Below are positions 1 through 8,002 of a stretch of DNA of 64,000 bases, one piece after another. Below the pieces are notes generated by a model. That model had not been told where the DNA came from. It ran no database searches and was given only the letters and a program-made list of their open reading frames with translations. The position numbers were made by a program, and so were the translations under genes. The DNA is from Sulfitobacter sp. LCG007 (GTDB lineage Bacteria > Pseudomonadota > Alphaproteobacteria > Rhodobacterales > Rhodobacteraceae), in the NCBI RefSeq assembly GCF_040801785.1, contig NZ_CP161805.1, positions 2,790,001-2,854,000 of the forward strand. The letters run 5' to 3'. Every line of letters begins with the position of its first letter. Position 1 is the first letter of the stretch.

Positions 1-870
1 GTCGCCCGCCTCTACCTTGCCGAAAAGCTGGCGCGCCATCGCCTGGCAATCCTCGTGTCGGGCGAGATGGGTGAATATCGTCGGCCGGGTGATCTTGAGC
101 GAGCCCTTCTGCGCGAGCGTGAGGAGCGGCACGGGATCCACCGGACCCGAGGCGTTGCCGAAGGAGATCATCATCCCCAGCGGCTTGAGGCAGTCCAGAG
201 ACCCCTCGAACGTATCCTTTCCGACCGCGTCCATGACCACGTCGACCCCCTCGCCATCCGTCAGCGCGCGGACCTTCTCGAGGAAATCATACTCGCTGTA
301 GTTGATGCAGGCGTCCGCCCCGCTGTCGAGCGCCATCCGGCATTTTTCCTCGGTCCCGGCGGTTCCGATGAGGCGGATCCCCTCGGAGCGCGCCCATTGA
401 CAGGCGATCAGCCCGACCCCGCCGGCGGCGGCGTGGAAGAGCACGGTATCGCCGCGCTTCAGCGGTGTGGTGCGGTGAAAGAGATACTGCACGGTCAGGC
501 CCTTGAGCATCATCGCCGCGCCCTGCTCGAACGAGATGCCATCGGGCAGCGGACAGACCTGCGCCGCGGGCATGACGCGGACCTCGCAATAGGCCCCGGG
601 CGGCTGTGCGGCATAGGCGGCCCTGTCGCCGACCTTCAGATGTGTCACGCCTTCCCCGACCGCCTCGACCGTCCCGGCCGCCTCCATGCCGAGGGCGTGT
701 GGCAGATCGAGCTTGTAGAGCCCGCTTCGCTGGTAGCAGTCGATGAAGTTCAGCCCGCAGGCCGCGTGCCGGATCCGGATCTCGCCCGGCCCGGGGTCAC
801 CGACGGGGCGGTCCACCACCTTCATGACCTCGGGTCCGCCGAATTCCTCTATCACAACGGTTCTTGCCAT
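1..870 (-). CDS. qor: NADPH:quinone oxidoreductase, MDR superfamily (3' end cut by window)
   Basis: Zinc-free medium-chain reductase that would reduce quinones with NADPH in the cytosol. The 290 visible codons start with MARTVVIEEFGG and carry the GroES-like N-terminal half and then the nucleotide-binding motif AAAGGVGLIA near residues 147-156. The usual family length is about 324 residues, so roughly the last 30 lie beyond the window edge. It lies 60 bases downstream of, and on the same strand as, a second quinone oxidoreductase gene, with a 26-nt palindromic repeat in the gap. Assignment to the quinone oxidoreductase branch rests on overall sequence feel and the absence of the zinc cysteines; the true substrate is not shown by the sequence. 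Confidence 0.88.
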   Translation of the reverse strand, partial: MARTVVIEEFGGPEVMKVVDRPVGDPGPGEIRIRHAACGLNFIDCYQRSGLYKLDLPHALGMEAAGTVEAVGEGVTHLKVGDRAAYAAQPPGAYCEVRVMPAAQVCPLPDGISFEQGAAMMLKGLTVQYLFHRTTPLKRGDTVLFHAAAGGVGLIACQWARSEGIRLIGTAGTEEKCRMALDSGADACINYSEYDFLEKVRALTDGEGVDVVMDAVGKDTFEGSLDCLKPLGMMISFGNASGPVDPVPLLTLAQKGSLKITRPTIFTHLARHEDCQAMARQLFGKVEAGD

Positions 871-903
871 CACCGGATCCTTCCCCGCTCGTCGGGTTTG
901 CCC

Positions 904-929
904 GTAAGGTGCGCCCTGGCGCACCCTAC
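904..929 (-). repeat. 26-nt palindromic repeat, copy 1
   Basis: Two 12-nt arms, GTAGGGTGCGCC and GGCGCACCTTAC (read on the minus strand), around a 2-nt centre. Identical in all 26 bases to copies at 7482-7507 and 34288-34313. It begins one base after the stop codon of the PIG3-type gene, in the sense orientation of that gene. Confidence 0.85.
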
Positions 930-930
930 C

Positions 931-1902
931 TCACTGCACCCGCAGCACGATCTTGCCTACATGCGTCGAAGCTTCCATCCGCGCATGGGCCTTCGCCGCA
1001 TCTTCCAGGGCGAATTCCTCGTCCATGACCGGCGCCACGCGCCCTGCCTCGATCAGCGGCCAAACCGCCTCGCGCAGATCCTGCGCGATCCGCGCCTTCG
1101 CCAGATCGCTTTGCGGGCGCAGCGTGCTGCCCGTCATCGTCAGACGTCGCGTCATCAGCTGGACGAAATTGACCTCCGCCTTCGGCCCCTGCAGGAATGC
1201 GATCTGCACCAGGCGCCCGTCGTCCGCAAGCGCCTTGAGGTTGCGCCCGATGTAGTCGCCCCCGACCATGTCGAGGATCAGGTCCGCGCCGCCATGGGCA
1301 CGCATCACCTCCACGAAATCGTCCTCGCGGTAGTTGATGGCCTCCTGTGCCCCCAGCTCGAGGCAGGCCGCGCATTTCTCGTCCGTCCCGGCGGTTGCGA
1401 ACACCCGCGCGCCGAACACATGGGCGAGCTGGATCGCCGTCGTGCCGATGCCGCTCGACCCGCCGTGCACCAGGAACCGTTCGCCGCCCTTGAGGCCGCC
1501 GCGCGTGAAGACGTTGGACCAGACGGTGAAGAAGGTTTCGGGCAGGCAGGCCGCCTGCTTCAGCCCGAGCCCCCTCGGGACGGGCAGACAGTGGCTCGCC
1601 TGGGTCGCCGCGTATTCCGCGTAGCCCCCGCCCGGCAGGAGCGCGCAGACCTCGTCGCCTTCCGCCAGTCCGCTGATACCCTCACCGACCGCCGCCACGG
1701 TGCCGGAAGCTTCCAGCCCCGGCAGATCGCTCGCCGTCGGCGGGGGCGCATAGAGCCCGGCGCGCTGGAGCGCGTCGGGACGGTTCACCCCTGCATAGGC
1801 GACCCGGATCACCACCTGCCCGTGTCCGGGCACCGGCACCGGGCGCTCTGCAAGCCGCAGCACGTCTGGCCCGCCGGGCGCAGTGATTTCAATGGCGCGC
1901 AT
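931..1902 (-). CDS. NAD(P)H quinone oxidoreductase, PIG3 family
   Basis: Probable NADPH-dependent quinone reductase of the PIG3/TP53I3-like branch of the zinc-free MDR superfamily. The protein (323 aa) begins MRAIEITAPGGPDVL, typical of the family N-terminus, and carries the cofactor motif HGGSSGIGTTAIQLA near the middle. An in-frame ATG four codons upstream (1914) is an alternative start. The gene is followed after one base by a palindromic repeat and then by a second quinone oxidoreductase gene on the same strand, so the two may be co-transcribed. The 323 aa length fits the family. The family is clear; the physiological substrate is not. Confidence 0.88.
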   Translation of the reverse strand: MRAIEITAPGGPDVLRLAERPVPVPGHGQVVIRVAYAGVNRPDALQRAGLYAPPPTASDLPGLEASGTVAAVGEGISGLAEGDEVCALLPGGGYAEYAATQASHCLPVPRGLGLKQAACLPETFFTVWSNVFTRGGLKGGERFLVHGGSSGIGTTAIQLAHVFGARVFATAGTDEKCAACLELGAQEAINYREDDFVEVMRAHGGADLILDMVGGDYIGRNLKALADDGRLVQIAFLQGPKAEVNFVQLMTRRLTMTGSTLRPQSDLAKARIAQDLREAVWPLIEAGRVAPVMDEEFALEDAAKAHARMEASTHVGKIVLRVQ

Positions 1903-1976
1903 CCTGTCGACCATCCGGAAAGATCCCCTTTTGAAACTCCAGCCTCGCCCGGCACTCTCCGCGAGAACGGGCCCGA

Positions 1977-2693
1977 TTACAACCGGTCGCCACCCTGGCC
2001 GCCAGGCGCCCTCCAGCGGCCGGGCAGATTGGCGAGCCCATTGCGGTCGGGCGCGTGGACATGACCCATGAGCCAGTTCGGCCCTGCCAGCAGGCGCGAC
2101 AGCGTCGGACTTTCGCGGACGCGCGCCTTGAGCTTCTCGATCTGCATCACATCGTCGATCCGGCGGTCGAGGAAGGCCCATGTGGGCCCGTTCTCGGGAT
2201 CCGTGTCGCCAAGCCAGTAAAGCAGCGTCGAGGAATACACTGCCGAAAGTGTCGCGCGCTTGGTGTACCAGTTGACGTCGTCCGAACTGTCGCCAAGTGC
2301 GTCCCAGATCGCATCCGCCGTGTTCCAGATGAGACGCGCGCCTTCCGGCGCGTGGTTTGGCAAGGCGAACAGCGTCGTGCCGCGCCGGACAAGTTCCTTG
2401 TCACCCGCCTCCTCGATCCGGAAGCGAACGGCCGTCGCCACCTTGTCGCGAAACCGCATCTGCGACAGGTCGGACGCCTCAAGCCGCGCGGTCATCGCCT
2501 CATCGCGCGCGCGGTGGTGGTCCGCCGCAAGATCGATCGCGCCGCGCGGACAGGCGGCCCTTGCCAGACCCATGTCGAGACCCGCGTCACGCACGGCGGC
2601 GCGGAAGGCGGTATCGGACCAACCGTCGAAGGGAACATGCACGAGTATCGCCTCGAGCATCCTGGTCCGGGCCGATCCCTGTGAATTCGTCAT
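1977..2693 (-). CDS. COQ9 family protein (ubiquinone biosynthesis accessory)
   Basis: COQ9 proteins are TetR-like lipid-binding folds that present polyprenyl quinone intermediates to the hydroxylase Coq7. The 238-aa product has the family's N-terminal pattern (LEAILVHVPFDGWSDTAF, residues 13-30) and the central stretch containing TADAIWDALGDSSDDVNWY, followed by TKRATLSAVYSSTLLYWLGD, both characteristic of COQ9. The ATG at 2693 was chosen because it leaves the expected short N-terminus; the longer open frame upstream runs into the rpsU leader. It is divergent from rpsU. No coq genes are adjacent, so the role is inferred from the family. Confidence 0.88.
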   Translation of the reverse strand: MTNSQGSARTRMLEAILVHVPFDGWSDTAFRAAVRDAGLDMGLARAACPRGAIDLAADHHRARDEAMTARLEASDLSQMRFRDKVATAVRFRIEEAGDKELVRRGTTLFALPNHAPEGARLIWNTADAIWDALGDSSDDVNWYTKRATLSAVYSSTLLYWLGDTDPENGPTWAFLDRRIDDVMQIEKLKARVRESPTLSRLLAGPNWLMGHVHAPDRNGLANLPGRWRAPGGQGGDRL

Positions 2694-2790
2694 GGCAAAA
2701 CTCCTGTAACCGCTTCTGCGGGGGCACTGGACAAGATGGGGCACCCTTGCTATAGGACCACCTCCTGCAATTCCTTGCAACTCAACTTAG

Positions 2791-2808
2791 AAAGGTGGTG
2801 AAAACCAC
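2791..2808 (+). promoter_or_regulatory. rpsU ribosome-binding site with overlapping small hairpin
   Basis: The Shine-Dalgarno AAAGGTGGTG lies at 2791-2800. Bases 2795-2799 (GTGGT) can pair with 2804-2808 (ACCAC) around a GAAA tetraloop, ending directly against the ATG at 2809. The hairpin would cover half of the ribosome-binding site. Its regulatory role is inference. Confidence 0.45.
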
Positions 2809-3015
2809 ATGCAGGTAAGTGTTCGCGACAACAATGTCGATCAGGCGCTCCGTGCCCTGAAGAAGAAGCTGCAGCGTGAAGGCGTCTTCCGTGAAATGAA
2901 GCTCAAGCAACATTTCGAGAAGCCGTCCGAAAAGCGCGCGCGCGAGAAAGCCGAAGCTATCCGCCGTGCCCGCAAGCTGGCACGCAAGAAGCTGCAGCGC
3001 GAAGGGCTTCTCTGA
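2809..3015 (+). CDS. rpsU: 30S ribosomal protein S21
   Basis: Small-subunit protein that assists initiation. The 68-aa protein starts [20 protein letters not shown], as alphaproteobacterial S21 does, and ends in a basic Arg/Lys-rich tail. The start has a strong AAAGGTGGTG ribosome-binding site. A Rho-independent terminator follows 34 bases after the stop, indicating a monocistronic unit. It is divergent from the COQ9 gene. Confidence 0.97.
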   Translation: MQVSVRDNNVDQALRALKKKLQREGVFREMKLKQHFEKPSEKRAREKAEAIRRARKLARKKLQREGLL

Positions 3016-3049
3016 AGCGACCTCCGCTGCACATCTTACGGACGTCTTT

Positions 3050-3085
3050 CCCCCGCTGGCACAAGCCCGCGGGGGTTTCTTTTTG
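3050..3085 (+). terminator. Rho-independent terminator of rpsU
   Basis: Stem CCCCCGC (3050-3056) and GCGGGGG (3069-3075), followed by TTTCTTTTT. Confidence 0.85.
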
Positions 3086-3102
3086 GCAAGGGTGGCGCAA
3101 GT

Positions 3103-3411
3103 CTACTGCTGGCTGTTCTGCACCAGCAATTCGACGGCAGCCCCGTTCGCGGTGTAGACCGTTGCGATCGTCGGTTCGTCGTAGCTCGAGGCATCGACGC
3201 TTCCCGCACTCGCGCAGACCGCCTGGGCGGAACTCGTGTAGGTGCCGCCGGACCCTGCATGAAACGCCTCTGCCTGCGCTTCGGTGACGATCACGTCGGT
3301 GGCGCCACAGTCGATGCGGATGGTACCCATCTGGTCCTCTCCGGGCATCATCTCGCCGCAAGCCGCCAGAAACGCCGCCCCGCCGAGCAGCGTCATGTTC
3401 GCATATTTCAT
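3103..3411 (-). CDS. small putative lipoprotein, function unknown
   Basis: Encodes 102 aa. The N-terminus MKYANMTLLGGAAFLAACGE is a lipoprotein signal with lipobox FLAAC, so the mature protein should be anchored to a membrane through its cysteine. The rest is a small polar domain with two further cysteines and no motif I recognise. The ATG at 3411 is preceded by GGGAGGAATCTG, a good ribosome-binding site, so the longer open frame upstream is not used. It is convergent with rpsU, and the rpsU terminator lies between them. Expression and function are unknown. Confidence 0.7.
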   Translation of the reverse strand: MKYANMTLLGGAAFLAACGEMMPGEDQMGTIRIDCGATDVIVTEAQAEAFHAGSGGTYTSSAQAVCASAGSVDASSYDEPTIATVYTANGAAVELLVQNSQQ

Positions 3412-3715
3412 CAGATTCCTCCCAGTAGATGAGGGCCAATTCATTCAGCCGCAGGTAGAGCGTATCCATTCGGCTCGCGCCAGCAAGCCCCTTGTGGGAT
3501 TTTTCGGGCGTGAGCCATTATCGGCTTAGACACACGGACGACTGGCGCAGGTCGGAAAAGCCCAGCTGCCGCGTGCACGCCGACTGCTCCGCCGCGCGGC
3601 TCGACGCGACGGCAGGCGGAAAGGAGCGCGTTGCAGCCCCTGCCCCTGGCGTCTGCCCACGGCGGTGACATCAGGCGGTTCGACTTGCGAGGGTGCCGCG
3701 CCTGTCCCGCGCCCG
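3412..3715. other. 304-bp intergenic region without a recognisable gene
   Basis: Lies between the lipoprotein gene start (minus) and the end of the Lrp-type regulator gene (minus). It must hold the promoter of the lipoprotein gene. Open frames crossing it on the minus strand have arginine-rich, low-complexity translations and no ribosome-binding sites, so I treat them as GC-driven noise. I see no RNA gene or repeat. Confidence 0.6.
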
Positions 3716-4174
3716 TCAGACCGGCAGCGCCGTGGTCTTGAATACCGTGCGAAGGGCAAAACTCGACTGCATCTGCGCGACGCCCGGCAGACGGGTGAGA
3801 TGCTGGCGATGGATACGCGCGAAGTCCTCGGTATTCTCGGCCACCACCTTCAGCAGGTAATCCGCCGAGCCCGCCATCAGGTGACATTCCAGCACGTCAG
3901 GGATCCGCGCGACGGCCTTCTCGAAGCCATCTAGCAGTTCCTCGGCCTGTCCCTGAAGGGTGATCTCCACGAAGACCGTCGTCGGCTTCCCCAGGCGCCG
4001 CGCATCGAGGAGCGCGACATAGCCCGAGATGTACCCGTCGGCTTCCAGCCGCTGAACCCGGCGGTGACAGGCCGAGGCGGAAAGGTTCACCGCTTCGGAA
4101 AGATCGGTGTTGGACATCCGCCCGCGGCGCTGGAGTGCGGACAGGATCTTTCTGTCGATGACGTCGATCATCAT
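3716..4174 (-). CDS. Lrp/AsnC family transcriptional regulator, divergent from ald
   Basis: Cytosolic DNA-binding regulator that senses amino acids. Of 152 aa, residues 1-60 form the AsnC-type helix-turn-helix (DRKILSALQRRGRMSNTDLS, then SASACHRRVQRLEADGYI). The C-terminal half is the RAM ligand-binding/oligomerisation domain (VFVEITLQG ... VLECHLMAGSADYLLKV). It is transcribed divergently from alanine dehydrogenase across a 131-bp AT-richer gap. This arrangement is common for Lrp-type activators of alanine catabolism (AldR/PutR-like), so ald is the likely target and alanine a likely effector. The target is inferred from position only. Confidence 0.93.
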   Translation of the reverse strand: MMIDVIDRKILSALQRRGRMSNTDLSEAVNLSASACHRRVQRLEADGYISGYVALLDARRLGKPTTVFVEITLQGQAEELLDGFEKAVARIPDVLECHLMAGSADYLLKVVAENTEDFARIHRQHLTRLPGVAQMQSSFALRTVFKTTALPV

Positions 4175-4305
4175 GCAAGACTCTCCGAAGATTTATCCAT
4201 TCTACGCAAGATTATCCGATGTATCTACTAACAGGCGGCCAAGAATGCATCCGAATTGTCCGTTTAACGCGATAGCGTCACGGCAAACGGTTGAGGAGAT
4301 ATCCC

Positions 4306-5424
4306 GTGAAGATCGGCTGCCCGAAAGAGATCAAACCCCAGGAATTCCGCGTCGGCATGACCCCCAACGCGGTGCGCGAGGCCGTGGCCCATGGCCATGA
4401 CGTGCTGGTCGAGACCGGCGCAGGCGCGGGATCCGGCTTTGAGGACGAGGACTACAGGTCCGCCGGCGCGCGGATCGCCAGCACCGCGGCCGAGGTCTTT
4501 GCCGAAGCCGAGATGATCGTGAAGGTGAAGGAACCCCAGCCCGGCGAGCGCAGGATGCTTCGCGAGGGGCAGCTGCTCTTCACCTACCTTCACCTTGCGC
4601 CCGACCCGGAACAGACCCGAGACCTCATGGAGTCCGGGTGCACGGCAATCGCCTACGAGACGGTGACGGATGACCGCGGCGGCCTTCCGCTGCTCGCGCC
4701 CATGTCCGAGGTCGCCGGACGTCTCGCGCCTCAGGTCGGGGCATGGACACTGCAGAAGGCGAACGGCGGGCGGGGTGTGCTGCTGGGCGGTGTGCCGGGT
4801 GTCGGCCCGGCGCGCGTGCTTGTGATCGGCGGCGGTGTCGTGGGGACGCATGCCGCCCGCATCGCCGCCGGCATGGGAGCCGATGTCACGGTGCTGGACC
4901 GGTCGCTGCCCCGGTTGCGCTACCTCGACGATGTCTTCGGGACCAGCTTCAAGTCAGGCTACGCCAACGCCGGAAACACGATCGAACTGGCGCGTCAGGC
5001 GGACATGATCATCGGAGCGGTGCTGATTCCCGGTGCCGCCGCGCCGAAGCTGATTTCGCGCGCGCAGCTTTCCGAGCTCAAGCCAGGCGCGGCGCTCGTC
5101 GACGTCGCCATCGACCAGGGGGGCTGCTTCGAGACCTCGCGCGCCACGACCCATCAGGACCCTGTCTACGAAGTCGACGGCATCATGCATTACTGCGTCG
5201 CCAACATGCCCGGCGCGGTCGCGCGGACTTCGACCATCGCGCTCGGCAACGCCACCATGCCCTTCATGCTCGCCCTCGCCGACAAGGGTTGGCGTCAGGC
5301 CTGCATCGATGATGCGCACCTGCTGGCGGGTCTCAATGTCCACGCCGGGCAACTCACCTGCTACGCTGCCGGAAAGGCGCTCGGCATCGACGTCGTCTCG
5401 CCGTCGGTCGCGGTGAAGCACTAA
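4306..5424 (+). CDS. ald: alanine dehydrogenase
   Basis: Catalyses NAD-dependent oxidative deamination of L-alanine to pyruvate and ammonium (EC 1.4.1.1). The 372-aa protein matches family length. The N-terminal motif [17 protein letters not shown], the segment [16 protein letters not shown] with the catalytic Lys, the following YLHLAPDPE containing the catalytic His, and the NAD-binding [20 protein letters not shown] are all present. The start is taken as GTG at 4306 because GAGGAG sits 8 bases upstream; an in-frame TTG at 4291 would itself overlap this site. Regulation is probably by the divergent Lrp-type protein. Confidence 0.96.
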   Translation: MKIGCPKEIKPQEFRVGMTPNAVREAVAHGHDVLVETGAGAGSGFEDEDYRSAGARIASTAAEVFAEAEMIVKVKEPQPGERRMLREGQLLFTYLHLAPDPEQTRDLMESGCTAIAYETVTDDRGGLPLLAPMSEVAGRLAPQVGAWTLQKANGGRGVLLGGVPGVGPARVLVIGGGVVGTHAARIAAGMGADVTVLDRSLPRLRYLDDVFGTSFKSGYANAGNTIELARQADMIIGAVLIPGAAAPKLISRAQLSELKPGAALVDVAIDQGGCFETSRATTHQDPVYEVDGIMHYCVANMPGAVARTSTIALGNATMPFMLALADKGWRQACIDDAHLLAGLNVHAGQLTCYAAGKALGIDVVSPSVAVKH

Positions 5425-5438
5425 GGCCGCGGATGGTC

Positions 5439-5466
5439 GCGGAGACCCGATCCGTCGGGGCTCCGC
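5439..5466. terminator. hairpin between convergent ald and mscL
   Basis: GCGGAG (5439-5444) and CCCGA (5446-5450) pair with TCGGG (5455-5459) and CTCCGC (5461-5466) around a TCCG loop. There is no T-run on either side. It lies between two convergent genes, so it may serve as a shared transcript end. Confidence 0.45.
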
Positions 5467-5474
5467 GGGCCGCG

Positions 5475-5903
5475 CTAGCGTTTGAGCGCGTCCCGGATGT
5501 CGATCAGGACGTCCAGTTCCGACGGTCCGGTCTTGACCTCGGGAGCCACGTCGTCGGGTCGCTCCGCCATCGCGCGCACCCGGTTCACGGACTTGACGAG
5601 CATGAAGACGACGAAGGCGATGATGAAGAAATTGATGCAGGCGGTGATGAAGGACCCGTAGGCAAAGATCGCCGCCCCGGAGTCGCGCGCGGTATCGAGG
5701 CCCGCCCCCTCCGGTACGCTGCCCGACAGCACCAAGTACATGTCGGTGAAATCGACGCCGCCAAGGATCAGGCCGATCAGCGGGTTGATCAGGTCATTGA
5801 CGACCGACTGCACGATGGCGGTGAAGGCGGCGCCGATGATGATGCCGACGGCAAGGTCCATCACATTACCCTTCGCGATGAAATCCTTGAATTCCTGAAT
5901 CAT
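5475..5903 (-). CDS. mscL: large-conductance mechanosensitive channel MscL
   Basis: Homopentameric inner-membrane channel that opens on membrane tension during osmotic downshock. The 142-aa protein starts [20 protein letters not shown], includes the first pore helix ([17 protein letters not shown]), a periplasmic loop, a second helix ([19 protein letters not shown]) and the cytoplasmic helical bundle ending in [13 protein letters not shown]. The ATG at 5903 gives the canonical N-terminus; the long open frame extending upstream is noise. It is convergent with ald. The cytoplasmic linker is acidic and the overall size is typical of alphaproteobacterial MscL. Confidence 0.96.
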   Translation of the reverse strand: MIQEFKDFIAKGNVMDLAVGIIIGAAFTAIVQSVVNDLINPLIGLILGGVDFTDMYLVLSGSVPEGAGLDTARDSGAAIFAYGSFITACINFFIIAFVVFMLVKSVNRVRAMAERPDDVAPEVKTGPSELDVLIDIRDALKR

Positions 5904-6341
5904 TCCAGTTTCTCCCTGCTGCTTTCTTTCGGGCCCACCTCGGGTCCGCTGCTGGCGCGTTCCAGTATCACAGGTGGCAAATCGGCACAGGAAGAATTCA
6001 TCCCGGCCACGCGTCGAATATTGCGGACTGTTGCAGTCGGCACCAGCCCCGCGCCGGGGGAATCCGACTCTTCTTGTTCCCCGCCACGCCCTCACCGATC
6101 CGGTCACACGGAGAGGCTGCCGGAACGATCGCCCGTCCCGATCGACGCCGGCGCTCCCGCTGGCCCGCCAGCGACAGCGACAGCGACAGCGTAGAGCGCC
6201 AGCGGCAGAGCCGCTCCCTGCCCCCTTTCGAGCGGCTGAACCGCGCGTTTCGTTAACGAAGAGTTTATCCAGCGGTTGCCCGACGCAGGGCCCAGGCCTT
6301 ACGTCATTGGGCACCCCTTCGTTTCCACAGGCGAGGCGCCC
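5904..6341. other. 438-bp intergenic region upstream of mscL and a lipoprotein gene
   Basis: Contains the divergent promoters of mscL (minus) and the lipoprotein gene at 6342 (plus). The only distinctive sequence is a short tandem repeat of GCGACA at 6171-6188. Open frames in it give Arg/Pro/Gln-rich translations without ribosome-binding sites and I do not call them genes. Confidence 0.6.
6171..6191 (+). repeat. GCGACA hexanucleotide tandem repeat (3.5 units)
   Basis: Three consecutive GCGACA units at 6171-6188 plus a trailing GCG. Probably a minor simple-sequence tract. Confidence 0.7.
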
Positions 6342-6659
6342 ATGAAACCATCCCGATTTGTCGCGCTGGCCGCGCTTTCGACCCTCGCGGCCTGCGCCAC
6401 CAGGGAAATTGTCGAGGTGCCGGAATTCCGCTCCTTCGATCTGCGCATCAGCCACCCGTCGCGCTACAGCACGTTCCTTCTCGTCGAACCCGCCTACCGG
6501 GGGGCCGATCTGCCGCGGCCGGGGCTTGTCAACAACCGCGGCTTCGCGCTCTATCTGCGCGACGCCACGGGCTGCGCCATCGACGGCGTTCGCGATACGG
6601 TGGTGCTGGGCAACATGCAGGTCCCGGCAGGCTATTTGATCCCGGTCGTCTGCCCCTGA
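6342..6659 (+). CDS. putative lipoprotein, function unknown
   Basis: Encodes 105 aa. Residues 1-17 ([17 protein letters not shown]) form a signal peptide ending at the lipobox cysteine of LAAC, so the product is expected to be an outer- or inner-membrane lipoprotein facing the periplasm. The mature part is short, with two more cysteines (GCAIDG and the terminal VVCP) that could form a disulfide. The ATG at 6342 was chosen because it gives an exact signal-peptide start; an upstream in-frame ATG would add non-signal residues. The following gene encodes a GST with a separate ribosome-binding site. I do not recognise the family. Confidence 0.7.
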   Translation: MKPSRFVALAALSTLAACATREIVEVPEFRSFDLRISHPSRYSTFLLVEPAYRGADLPRPGLVNNRGFALYLRDATGCAIDGVRDTVVLGNMQVPAGYLIPVVCP

Positions 6660-6774
6660 TCGTGCGCCCGTCGCGCCTTGCTGCGCGGATACGCACAGTA
6701 TCATCCCTGTATCCGGCATTCCCTTCCGGAGGCGGTTTCCTAGGTTGAGGGGAAACCGGCTACAGGAGAACCTC

Positions 6775-7473
6775 ATGAAAGACGTTGCGAACCACCCGAT
6801 TTCCGATCGCTGGCCTGCAAGTGATCCTGGCAAGCTCCAGCTCTATTCCTTTCCGACACCCAACGGTGTCAAGGTCTCCATCATGCTGGAAGAGACCGGG
6901 CTTCCCTACGAGGCGCATCTGGTCACGCTGTCGGACAAGGACGTCAAAAGCCCCGAGTTCCTGGCGCTCAATCCCAACAACAAGATCCCTGCCATCATCG
7001 ATCCGGACGGGCCAGACGGTGCACCGCTGCCGCTGTTCGAGAGCGGTGCGATCCTGATCTACCTGGCCGAGAAGACCGGAAAGCTCATCGGCACGAACGC
7101 TGCGGAGAAGGCGCAGATCATACAGTGGGTCATGTTTCAGATGGGCGGGGTCGGTCCGATGTTCGGCCAGCTCGGCTTCTTCTCGAAGTTCGCCGGCTCC
7201 GAATGGGAGGACAAGCGCCCGCGGGATCGCTATCTCGACGAAGTCAAACGCCTGCTGGCCGTACTCGAGCGCAGCATGGAAGGCAGGGACTGGATCGCAG
7301 GCGACTATTCCATCGCCGACATCGCGCTCTGCCCCTGGATCAACGCGCTTGAATTCTACGGTGTGCGAGACGATGTGGGATGGCAGAACCATCCCAACCT
7401 GATCGCCTGGCTCGAGCGTTTCTATGCCCGGCCCGCCGTGGAGCGCGGCAAGAACATTCCGCCCCGTCCGTGA
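6775..7473 (+). CDS. glutathione S-transferase, Nu-class-like (YfcG/YghU type)
   Basis: Probable cytosolic glutathione-dependent enzyme. The 232-aa protein has a thioredoxin-like N-terminal domain with [20 protein letters not shown] (residues 27-46) and [12 protein letters not shown], the glutathione-binding cis-Pro region, followed by [15 protein letters not shown] and an all-helical C-terminal domain ending in ARPAVERG. The TPNGxKV motif is typical of the Nu class, whose E. coli members act as disulfide-bond reductases or peroxidases. AGGAGA precedes the ATG at 6775. The exact substrate cannot be inferred. A palindromic repeat follows eight bases after the stop. Confidence 0.92.
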   Translation: MKDVANHPISDRWPASDPGKLQLYSFPTPNGVKVSIMLEETGLPYEAHLVTLSDKDVKSPEFLALNPNNKIPAIIDPDGPDGAPLPLFESGAILIYLAEKTGKLIGTNAAEKAQIIQWVMFQMGGVGPMFGQLGFFSKFAGSEWEDKRPRDRYLDEVKRLLAVLERSMEGRDWIAGDYSIADIALCPWINALEFYGVRDDVGWQNHPNLIAWLERFYARPAVERGKNIPPRP

Positions 7474-7481
7474 CGCTGGCC

Positions 7482-7507
7482 GTAGGGTGCGCCAGGGCGC
7501 ACCTTAC
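7482..7507 (+). repeat. 26-nt palindromic repeat, copy 2 (overlaps the next gene's stop codon)
   Basis: Identical to copies at 904-929 and 34288-34313. It begins 8 bases after the GST stop codon, in GST sense. Its last arm contains the TAA stop (7504-7506) of the convergent YtoQ gene. Confidence 0.85.
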
Positions 7508-7950
7508 GCGGGCAGCTTTCCGGTCAGCACGTAGCGCAGGATATCCACCACCTGCTCGGGCGCCTGCGCCACGGCGAGGGCTGCGGCGTCGACTTCCTTG
7601 AGCGCGTGGGCGTGCTCGGGCCCATGCAGGATGATCAGCGATTTTCCAAGCGCGGACGCATAGCCTGCATCGAAAGCCGCATTCCACTGCCGGTACTGTT
7701 CGCCGAACCGGACGACGACCACGTCGGCGTCCTCGATCCCCTTGCGCGTCCGGATCGCGTTGATCTGGGCACCCTTGCGATCGTGCCAGAATCTGTCCGT
7801 CTCCGCTCCGAGAATGGCCACCCCGCAATCATCGCTGGCCGCATGATCGGTGACGGGGCCCGTGACGTCGACTTCGAGCCCCCGCAGGCCCGTGACGATC
7901 CGCTCCCGCCAGTCGGTATGGATCTCGCCCGAGAGGTAGACTTTCAGCAT
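7504..7950 (-). CDS. YtoQ family protein (nucleoside deoxyribosyltransferase-like fold)
   Basis: Encodes 148 aa of the YtoQ family, a conserved group of unknown function whose fold resembles nucleoside 2-deoxyribosyltransferases. Visible family features are the N-terminal LKVYLSGEIHTDWRERI, a central GAQINAIRTRKGIEDADVVVV with the acidic residues expected of the sugar-binding cleft, and the segment NAAFDAGYASALGKSLIILH. It is convergent with the GST gene and its stop codon lies inside a palindromic repeat. Another minus-strand gene, pheT, follows upstream. The biochemical role is unknown. Confidence 0.88.
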   Translation of the reverse strand: MLKVYLSGEIHTDWRERIVTGLRGLEVDVTGPVTDHAASDDCGVAILGAETDRFWHDRKGAQINAIRTRKGIEDADVVVVRFGEQYRQWNAAFDAGYASALGKSLIILHGPEHAHALKEVDAAALAVAQAPEQVVDILRYVLTGKLPA

Positions 7951-8002
7951 GTTTCACCCTTTCCCCGAGCGCACTCACCGCGGCTCCGCCACGGAAGACG
8001 GA

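Noticed and set aside
55-2064. A 669-codon plus-strand open frame opposite the two quinone oxidoreductase genes
   Set aside because: It runs antisense to two well-recognised genes, and its translation is rich in Arg, His, Asp and Gln without any family resemblance, as expected for a GC-rich shadow frame.
3441-3887. Minus-strand frame crossing the gap upstream of the small lipoprotein
   Set aside because: Overlaps the Lrp-type regulator gene in another frame and has low-complexity Arg/Gly-rich sequence.
5974-6345. A 123-codon frame between mscL and the lipoprotein gene
   Set aside because: The product is a Pro/Arg/Gln-rich run including the GCGACA repeat; no start signal and no family.
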